Source of the DNA: Streptomyces parvus
GTDB taxonomy: Bacteria; Actinomycetota; Actinomycetes; Streptomycetales; Streptomycetaceae
Assembly (NCBI RefSeq): GCF_032121415.1
Contig: NZ_CP135079.1
Span: 6,696,001 to 6,760,000, forward strand
DNA length: 64,000 nt
Direction: 5' to 3'
Shown: positions 59,014-64,000 of the stretch, piece after piece
How the letters are laid out: each line of letters starts with the position of its first letter
How positions within the stretch are numbered: the first letter of the stretch is position 1
The notes under the pieces: model-generated
What the model was told of the DNA's origin: nothing
Databases searched by the model: none
Seen by the model: only the letters and a program-made list of their open reading frames with translations
Made by a program: the position numbers and the translations under genes

Positions 59014-60068
59014 CGTCGGCCGCCCCCGGCACCGGACGACGCGGGTTCCACGTCCAGTTCGGCGTACGCCTTCTCGACCATCTCGCGGGCGTTGAGCAGT
59101 CCGATCCGGTCGAGCCTGCCCCGCAGTTCGTCCAGGTCGGCGGCGGTGGCGTCGCGGTCGCGGCCGAGCCGGGCCCGGGCCTTGACCAGGCCGAGCGAGG
59201 CCAGTGCCTCACCCCGGGGCTCGTCCATCGCGCGGAACTCGCCGAGCGCCTGCTCGTACACCGCGCGTGCCTCCTCGTACCGTCCGGCGCGGAACAGCAC
59301 GTTGGCCCGCATCTTGTGGTTGTAGGCCAGGGCGCTGGAGAGGTTCATCTCGCGGCAGGTGACCTCGGCCTCGGCGAGCAGACCGAGCGCCCGCCCGGTC
59401 GCCCCGTCCCGGAGGGAAACGATGTCGGCGATGCCGCGCAGCGCCCAGGCCCGGCCCCGCCGGTCGTCCGCGTCGGCCGCCAGGGCCGCCGCCTCCTCGA
59501 ACATCTCCAGCGCCGTGTCCAGCGAACCGGTGTTGCGGTGGATCTGCGCGATGCCCTCCAGCGCCCAGACGGTGTGCCGGGCCTCGCCCCGGGCGCGGGC
59601 CTCGGCCAGCAGCTGTTCGTGCAGTGTCGCGACGGTCGCGTAGTCGCCCTGGATCCGCCCGGTCTCGGCGAGTCCGGCCAGCGAGTAGCCGCGGGCGACC
59701 ACGTCGCCGCCCCGTTTGCCCAGCTCCGCGGCGAGGCCGAGCAGCCGGAACGCGAGGCGCAGTGCCCCGCGTTGCCGCGCCAGCGTGCCCCCGCTCCACA
59801 GCGCCCAGGCCATCGCCCCGGTGTTCCCGGCCGTCCGCGCCGCCCGGTAGCTGGCCTTCCAGGCCCGGTCGGCCTCTGCCACCTGGCCGAGCCTGCGGTG
59901 CGCCTCGGCCACGGCGAGGCCGGAGCGCGCCACGTCCTCCTGGGATCCGGAGAGCTCGGCCTGCCTCAAGTGGCGTACTCCCTCGGCCAGTACGTCGGTG
60001 AGGGAGGCGTTCACCGACATCTTGGTGAGAGCTCCCTGGTACTCGGGCGCCAGTGCCTTGGTCTGCAT
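59010..60068 (-). CDS. Tetratricopeptide-repeat protein coupled to the prenyl synthase
   Basis: A 352-residue all-helical protein with about six to seven TPR units between residues 40 and 310 (for example GDYATVATLHEQLLAEARAR and GRYEEARAVYEQALGEFRAM). No signal peptide, DNA-binding or catalytic domain is visible. It precedes the polyprenyl synthase gene with an ATGA overlap, so it may be a scaffold or regulator of that pathway; inference only. A 16-bp inverted repeat lies just upstream of its start. Confidence 0.85.
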   Translation of the reverse strand: MQTKALAPEYQGALTKMSVNASLTDVLAEGVRHLRQAELSGSQEDVARSGLAVAEAHRRLGQVAEADRAWKASYRAARTAGNTGAMAWALWSGGTLARQRGALRLAFRLLGLAAELGKRGGDVVARGYSLAGLAETGRIQGDYATVATLHEQLLAEARARGEARHTVWALEGIAQIHRNTGSLDTALEMFEEAAALAADADDRRGRAWALRGIADIVSLRDGATGRALGLLAEAEVTCREMNLSSALAYNHKMRANVLFRAGRYEEARAVYEQALGEFRAMDEPRGEALASLGLVKARARLGRDRDATAADLDELRGRLDRIGLLNAREMVEKAYAELDVEPASSGAGGGRR

Positions 60069-60099
60069 GGGTGCCTTCCGCGCGGTGCCGGGCCCGGAA

Positions 60100-60147
60100 C
60101 CGGTCGACTATACCCTCTGTGTATACCTGGGGGGTATAGTCGGCCGG
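60100..60147. promoter_or_regulatory. Long inverted repeat upstream of the TPR gene
   Basis: Arms CCGGTCGACTATACCC (60100-60115) and GGGTATAGTCGGCCGG (60132-60147) match at 15 of 16 positions. Inside, on the minus strand, TATACCCCCCAGGTATA is a 6-5-6 palindrome reminiscent of CsoR-type copper operators. It is the likely control region of the TPR-prenyl synthase operon. The regulator is unknown. Confidence 0.6.
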
Positions 60148-60249
60148 TCGGGCAGGCCCGGATCATGTGGGGGTGGGGCGCCGCTCGTCATGCGCGGCGA
60201 ACCGTCCTGTCGTCGATCAAGACGGCAGGTGGGGGCGGAGGGTTGCTCG

Positions 60250-60275
60250 GGCGGCCCAGGTCGTTCCGGGCCGCC
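60250..60275. terminator. Hairpin after the TetR-type gene
   Basis: Eight-base arms GGCGGCCC and GGGCCGCC with a ten-base loop stand 15 bp after the stop of the minus-strand TetR-type gene. This would end the TetR/DUF4166/SRPBCC operon. Confidence 0.55.
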
Positions 60276-60289
60276 TCGCCCGTGTCCCG

Positions 60290-60949
60290 TTACGCCCCGC
60301 CCTGCACCTTCTCCGTACGTCGCAGCCGGTGACGTACCGCGCGCCGGGCCACCGGGCCGAGCTCGTCCAGTGCCCCGGCCAGCGCGGCGAGCTGCTCCAG
60401 CGCCTCGAAGGCTCGCTCCGCCCCCTCCGGATCGACGCCCTCGTACATCTCCAGGCCCACGAACGCCCCGGTCACGGCGCGCGCCAGGCCCTCCGGACCG
60501 GTGAACTCGCCCAGCGGCGAGTCCGCCAGGATCCGGACGAGGACCTTCTCGATCTCGGCGGTCCACAGGTCGAGCCCGGCCGCGGTCGCGGGCGCCAGCC
60601 GGGGCTGGGTCTGGGCGCCCGCGAGCACCTGCGCGAGGAAGGCGACATGGCCGCCGGCCCGCTCCTCCTCGTGCAGCTCGCGCCCGCACCGCAGGAGTTC
60701 GGCGAGGGTGGTGACGGCGGCGAGCCGGTCGCGGTGGCGGGCCACCCGCTGCTCGGCGCCGTACCGGCAGGCCGCCGCCAGCAGCTCGTCGACCGAACCG
60801 AAGTGGTAGAAGACCAGCGCCTGGTTGACCCCGGCCGAGGCCGCCACCGAACGGGCCGAGGTCTTGGCGATCCCCTGAGCCGCGAGGGTGCGCAGCGCCC
60901 CCTCCAGCAGCTTCGTCCGGGTGTCCGTCCCGGCGGCGCCCCCCGTCAC
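60290..60949 (-). CDS. TetR-family transcriptional regulator
   Basis: The GTG start overlaps the previous stop as GTGA, giving 219 residues. The helix-turn-helix reads ARSVAASAGVNQALVFYHFG, preceded by TRTKLLEGALRTLAAQGIAK. The C-terminal ligand domain is all-helical. It is the last gene of its operon. Two mirror-image TTGAGCGAGTGCTCAA sites upstream of the first gene are its likely operators, so it probably represses its own operon. Confidence 0.92.
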   Translation of the reverse strand: MTGGAAGTDTRTKLLEGALRTLAAQGIAKTSARSVAASAGVNQALVFYHFGSVDELLAAACRYGAEQRVARHRDRLAAVTTLAELLRCGRELHEEERAGGHVAFLAQVLAGAQTQPRLAPATAAGLDLWTAEIEKVLVRILADSPLGEFTGPEGLARAVTGAFVGLEMYEGVDPEGAERAFEALEQLAALAGALDELGPVARRAVRHRLRRTEKVQGGA

Positions 60950-61626
60950 ACCCGCGCCTCTTCGCGGACCGGGCGCAGACCGGCCCGTACGCCGTGGCGC
61001 AGGGCGTCGACATAGCGGGCGCGGAACGTTCCCTCGTACCCGAACAGCGGGCCGAAGCGGCGGTTGGTCACGGAGACCCGGATACGGAAGCGGCCCGTGG
61101 CGTCGTCGAAGGACTCGCGGACCTCGGCCTCGCCGCCGATCAGGTCCGGGACCCGCAGGTCGAAGGGCCCCTCGCGGAAACGGTGCTCGCCGGAGCGGAT
61201 CAGCAGCGAGCCGTCGGGCTCCGCGGTCAGCCGCAGGTCGGTGGCCAGGTGCTGGTGCGTACCGAGGTAGTCCAGCACGCAGGACCGCTCGGGGCTGTGC
61301 ACCATCGTGGCGTCGAAGCGGCGCGGCCCGCCCGGCAGGGCGAAGGTCCGGACGAAGGTCACGGTCTCCCGGCCGAAGGCGTCGGTGTACGGGACGTTCT
61401 CGATGGTGAACGGCACATCGCGGCCGGTCCTCGGCACCAGGATGTTGCGCGTGGCACCGAGGGCGAGGAACGGCTTCACGAACGCCCGGCCGTGCCAGAT
61501 CCGGTCCATGGACCCGCGCCCCACGCACGCCTCGCCGCTCTCCAGCCCGACCGAGAAGCGACGCCGCAACTGGGGGTGGAGCCGGGCGAAGTCGTTTCCC
61601 ATCGCACGGGCGAATATCGAGGTCAC
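60946..61626 (-). CDS. DUF4166-like protein
   Basis: A 226-residue protein with a GTG start (VTSIFARAMGNDFARLHPQL) in a GTGA overlap. Conserved parts are RRRFSVGLESGEACVGRGSM, WHGRAFVKPFLALGATRNIL, PYTDAFGRETVTFVRTF and DLRLTAEPDGSLLIRSGEHRF. This fits DUF4166, a lipid-binding-like beta-rich domain of unknown function. Operon partner of an SRPBCC-like protein and a TetR regulator. Confidence 0.78.
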   Translation of the reverse strand: MTSIFARAMGNDFARLHPQLRRRFSVGLESGEACVGRGSMDRIWHGRAFVKPFLALGATRNILVPRTGRDVPFTIENVPYTDAFGRETVTFVRTFALPGGPRRFDATMVHSPERSCVLDYLGTHQHLATDLRLTAEPDGSLLIRSGEHRFREGPFDLRVPDLIGGEAEVRESFDDATGRFRIRVSVTNRRFGPLFGYEGTFRARYVDALRHGVRAGLRPVREEARV

Positions 61627-62315
61627 GGGCGCTCCAGACGGGTGAGGAGGGACGGGGCGGCGGCGGGGCGCCCGGGCGGTCTGCGCAGGCAGCGCCGGGC
61701 GGCGGGCGTGAGCGGTGACGGGGGGACCAGCAGCGCGGCGAGGGCGGCAGGCACCACCGCCGCCGGGCCGAAGGGGAGGGCCGCCGCCACGAGAAGGAGC
61801 CGCGCCGGCACCTCCGCCAGGGCGTGCGCCAGCGACCGGGCCGGGCTGATGTCGCGCTCGCACCACAGCCGCAGCCGGTCGAAGGACCAGGCGGTCGCCC
61901 AGCCCATCAGCGGCCGGAACACCAGCCGGTCCGCTACCGCGCCGAAGCGGCCCCAGCGGGTCCGGTAGTCGTACCCCGTCAGAAAACGGATGCCGCCGGC
62001 GGTGGGGACGTAACGCCAGTAGCCGCTGCCCTCGGCCAGCAGCGACAGCCGCTCCGGCGAGGCGAACCGCAGGGCCGAGACCCGTTCGCCGTCCGCACGT
62101 TCCCGCTCGCCCGCGCTCGTCCCGGTCCCCGCCACGGTCAGGAAGGGCAGCACGCGGGTCGCGTACCGGAACCGCTGGGCGGAGCCCGCCGGACCGGGCA
62201 GGGGGCTGATCTCGGTGAACCGCAGATCCCACCGCCGGTGCTGGGCGGGGTCCTGGGTCCGCTCCCACAGGCGCTCCGGATCGGTACGGATCAGCGCCTC
62301 GATGTACAGCCCCAT
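61623..62315 (-). CDS. SRPBCC/polyketide-cyclase-like protein with membrane tail
   Basis: Starting at MGLYIEALIRTDPERLWERT, the protein is 230 residues. The first 150 residues fit a START/SRPBCC fold (TQDPAQHRRWDLRFTEISPL, LSLLAEGSGYWRYVPTAGGI). A hydrophobic stretch at about 185-205 (LLLVAAALPFGPAAVVPAAL) may anchor it. First gene of the operon behind the two TetR-type operators. A role in lipid or hydrophobic-ligand handling with the DUF4166 protein is inferred. Confidence 0.75.
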   Translation of the reverse strand: MGLYIEALIRTDPERLWERTQDPAQHRRWDLRFTEISPLPGPAGSAQRFRYATRVLPFLTVAGTGTSAGERERADGERVSALRFASPERLSLLAEGSGYWRYVPTAGGIRFLTGYDYRTRWGRFGAVADRLVFRPLMGWATAWSFDRLRLWCERDISPARSLAHALAEVPARLLLVAAALPFGPAAVVPAALAALLVPPSPLTPAARRCLRRPPGRPAAAPSLLTRLERP

Positions 62316-62341
62316 GCCTGCCCCCGGGTCTTCACGCGTGT

Positions 62342-62357
62342 TTGAGCGAGTGCTCAA
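62342..62357. promoter_or_regulatory. TetR-type operator 1
   Basis: TTGAGCGAGTGCTCAA, six-base arms with a four-base centre, 27 bp upstream of the SRPBCC-like start. Its exact reverse complement recurs at 62392-62407, 50 bp away. Confidence 0.85.
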
Positions 62358-62384
62358 GTCCCGCCGCGTTCCAGGACGCTATCA

Positions 62385-62414
62385 GAGGGGGTTGAGCACT
62401 CGCTCAACCCCCTC
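62385..62414. terminator. Terminator hairpin enclosing TetR-type operator 2
   Basis: A perfect 13-bp stem (GAGGGGGTTGAGC and its complement, loop ACTC) stands 13 bp after the stop of the nitroreductase-hemerythrin gene. The inner part, TTGAGCACTCGCTCAA (62392-62407), is the second operator. One element could thus end one transcript and bind the repressor of the next. Confidence 0.82.
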
Positions 62415-62427
62415 GGACAGGTCGTGC

Positions 62428-63342
62428 TCAGGCTGTGCTCGCGGCGGGGGCCGCCGGAGGCCAGGGCACCTCGGCCAGCAGCGGCAGGATGTGCTCCTCC
62501 TCGTAGTCGAGGTGGGCGGTCAGCTCCGCGGTCATCCTGGCCAGTTCGGCACGGAAGCGGTCCGGTTCCGCGATGGCCGCATCGGCCAGCAGGTCCGCGA
62601 GCGCCGACTGCACGGCCCCGATGGAGCGGTGCTCCTCCCGCAGTCGGTCGAAGACATCCCGCAGGTGGGGGTGGTAGCCCTCCATCGCGGGGAACATGTG
62701 CCCGTCCTCGGCCGTGTGGTGGAACTCCAGCGCCTGGCAGAACGCCAGGCAGCGCTGCCGGATCTGCAGCCCGAGACCGGGGGCGGGCGGTTCGCCGCCG
62801 TCCCCGTGCCCGGCCCGCGCGGCGAAGTGCGCCTCGGTCTCGTCGTGCACATGGCGCAGTTGGCCGCGCAACCAGGTGTGCACCTCCAGCAGCTTGTCGG
62901 CGAGCGAGGCGATCGGGGGAGCCGCCGCGCCGGGGTCGGGGAGTTCCAGCACCACGACCGGCAGCACCCGGTCGGTGGCGTCCTGGTACTCCGCGTACCC
63001 GGGCGCCTCGGCGACCATCCGGGCGAAGAGCGCGTCGCGCCGGGCCCCTTCGGCGGGTACGGCGATGGAGTCGAATTCTCCGTGCCCCAACTCGACCCGC
63101 ACGGCGGGGTGGGCGAGGAGGTTGCGGTACCAGTCGGGATGGAGCGGTGCGCCGAGGTTGGAGGCGACGACGAGGAGTCGGCGGCCGTCGCGGACGTAGC
63201 CGAGCGGTGTGGTGTGCGGCTTCCCGGAGCGGGCGCCGGTGGTGGTGAGCAGGAGGAGGTCGGAGCCCTCGAAGGGGCCGCCGACCTTCCCCGCGTTGGC
63301 ACGGAATTCGGTGATGACGGACTGCTGGAAGGTCTGGGGCAT
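62428..63342 (-). CDS. Deazaflavin-type nitroreductase fused to a hemerythrin domain
   Basis: Starting at MPQTFQQSVITEF, the protein is 304 residues. The N-terminal 140 residues fit the F420-dependent Ddn family: GKVGGPFEGSDLLLLTTTGA, GKPHTTPLGYVRDGRRLLVV and HPDWYRNLLAHPAVRVELG. After a short linker, residues 150-295 form a hemerythrin/HHE bundle: LLEVHTWLRGQLRHVHDE, ALEFHHTAEDGHMFPAMEG and LREEHRSIGAVQSA, with HLDYEEEHILPLL. A di-iron site and F420 binding are both expected. This fusion suggests oxygen, nitric-oxide or redox sensing or detoxification. Confidence 0.88.
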   Translation of the reverse strand: MPQTFQQSVITEFRANAGKVGGPFEGSDLLLLTTTGARSGKPHTTPLGYVRDGRRLLVVASNLGAPLHPDWYRNLLAHPAVRVELGHGEFDSIAVPAEGARRDALFARMVAEAPGYAEYQDATDRVLPVVVLELPDPGAAAPPIASLADKLLEVHTWLRGQLRHVHDETEAHFAARAGHGDGGEPPAPGLGLQIRQRCLAFCQALEFHHTAEDGHMFPAMEGYHPHLRDVFDRLREEHRSIGAVQSALADLLADAAIAEPDRFRAELARMTAELTAHLDYEEEHILPLLAEVPWPPAAPAASTA

Positions 63343-63414
63343 GGAGGTTCTGGGTCTCCCGGAAGGAATGCGGGCAGGCGAAGGCCCGGCGTTGCGGAGT
63401 GCCGGCCGCGAGGC

Positions 63415-63493
63415 GCCCAAGGCAGGAGCGCCCAGAGGCGGGAACGCTCAAGGGCAGGGGCGCTCAAGGGCGGAGATGCTCAGGGGCAGGGGG
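63415..63493. repeat. Five degenerate 16-bp tandem repeats
   Basis: Units such as GCTCAAGGGCAGGGGC (63446) and GCTCAAGGGCGGAGAT (63462) repeat five times upstream of the nitroreductase-hemerythrin start, the first being one base short. The gap between the divergent genes (63343-63701) otherwise shows no gene. The repeat may bind a protein or be a simple minisatellite. Confidence 0.75.
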
Positions 63494-63701
63494 CGGTGAA
63501 TGGACTCATGGCGTCATCCCTGGAAGAAGGTGCTGGCTTGACCGCCGGCCGGCCCAGATCTCATTGACCGACGTCACGCTGCACGGACGGTATGAGAACC
63601 CGATCCGCTCGTCGCTGTCAACGCGGGGGCGGACAACGGCAGGGCGGACAACGCCGGAAATCGCGTTGCCCGCCCTGCGGAAGCCTGCGACGCTTCCGGC
63701 C

Positions 63702-64000
63702 ATGCCCTTGGAACGACAGCCCCTTGCGCCACTGCCCCGGACCCCTCGTACGCACCCGGTGGAGGCGCTCTTCTCGCACGGCCGCCTGGTCGCGATCCCG
63801 CGCAAGGAGGCCCGCCGGGAGCAGCTGCTCGTGCACCTCGCCGACACGCTGTTCGAGCCGGATCGCCCGTACACCGAGCGCGAGGTGAACGAGGCGCTCC
63901 TCACCGTCCACGAGGACTGCTCCGCGCTGCGCCGCTATCTCGTCGTCGCCGGGCTGCTGGTCCGGCCCCGGGACGGCAGCAGCTACCGCCGCGGACGCTG
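63702..64000 (+). CDS. DUF2087-type protein, cut at the window end
   Basis: From MPLERQPLAPLPRTPRTHPV the frame stays open for 99 codons, and the last two bases (TG) could begin a stop codon just outside. The pattern is that of DUF2087: LVAIPRKEARREQLLVHLAD, PYTEREVNEALLTVHEDCSA and LRRYLVVAGLLVRPRDGSSY. The domain usually stands alone or follows an ArsR-like helix-turn-helix and is of unknown function; a winged-helix-like role has been suggested. Divergent from the nitroreductase-hemerythrin gene. Confidence 0.85.
   Translation, partial: MPLERQPLAPLPRTPRTHPVEALFSHGRLVAIPRKEARREQLLVHLADTLFEPDRPYTEREVNEALLTVHEDCSALRRYLVVAGLLVRPRDGSSYRRGR

Noticed and set aside
57964..60068. A terpene biosynthetic cluster around the polyprenyl synthase
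   Set aside because: No terpene cyclase, squalene/phytoene synthase or other terpenoid enzyme is adjacent; only a TPR protein is coupled.
63564..63596. TTGACC and TATGAG as a promoter for the DUF2087 gene
   Set aside because: The spacing of 21 bp is too long for a standard vegetative promoter, so I did not annotate it.

Overview
The window is a stretch of a high-GC actinobacterial chromosome, almost certainly from Streptomyces. Signs are the GC-rich codon use, GTGA/ATGA stop-start overlaps, a rare TTA leucine codon, a chaplin, a melC1-melC2 tyrosinase pair, an SSI-type protease inhibitor, a SpoIIE/GAF/PAS phosphatase and an IdeR/DmdR-type iron box. I saw no rRNA, tRNA, CRISPR array, transposase or phage gene.

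Layout. 1-3.8 kb: the end of an ABC ATPase gene, a LuxR-type regulator coupled to an enoyl-CoA hydratase gene with a TTA codon, and an RsbW-like kinase. 3.8-13 kb: an esterase, then a LacI-led catabolic operon (regulator, FAD oxidoreductase, hydantoinase/oxoprolinase A, unknown protein, IT-superfamily permease, Tat-exported glycosidase-like propeller) behind two tandem palindromic operators. 13.2-16 kb: a SnoaL-like protein, an MFS transporter, a TOPRIM protein and a rhamnosidase tail fragment. 16.1-20.2 kb: an iron-box-controlled siderophore uptake operon with a fused double permease. 20.6-22.9 kb: a protease inhibitor and a DHA2 drug exporter.

23-40.6 kb is the most interesting part. Cysteine-depleted paralogues of S18, L31, L33, L28 and S14, with a COG0523/Mrf-like protein, sit around a divergent promoter with a Zur-like box. 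Next to them a second Zur-like box lies between a beta-propeller gene and a siderophore-type uptake system (lipoprotein, two FecCD permeases, ATPase). A third Zur-like box, inside the 3' end of that ATPase gene, precedes a 44-residue peptide gene. The peptide gene is followed by a strong hairpin and a tight azole-RiPP operon: E1-like partner, CocE/NonD hydrolase, YcaO, SagB-type dehydrogenase and two ABC exporter half-subunits. I infer a zinc-starvation-induced RiPP metallophore made, exported and re-imported by one locus. I know of no described system with this combination.

40.6-64 kb: a SpoIIE-type phosphatase, a GH26-like glycosidase, a P450 divergent from melC1-melC2, a chaplin, an eight-gene exopolysaccharide operon (two GT4 enzymes, priming phosphotransferase, ligase/polymerase, MurJ-like flippase, deacetylase, Wzz-like protein, CelD-like acyltransferase), a polyprenyl synthase/TPR pair, a TetR-DUF4166-SRPBCC operon with two mirror-image operators (one buried in a terminator), a nitroreductase-hemerythrin fusion, and a DUF2087 gene cut by the window end.

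Coordinates follow start codons chosen by Shine-Dalgarno sequence, overlap with the upstream gene, or family alignment. Family names come from motif recognition, without database searching.
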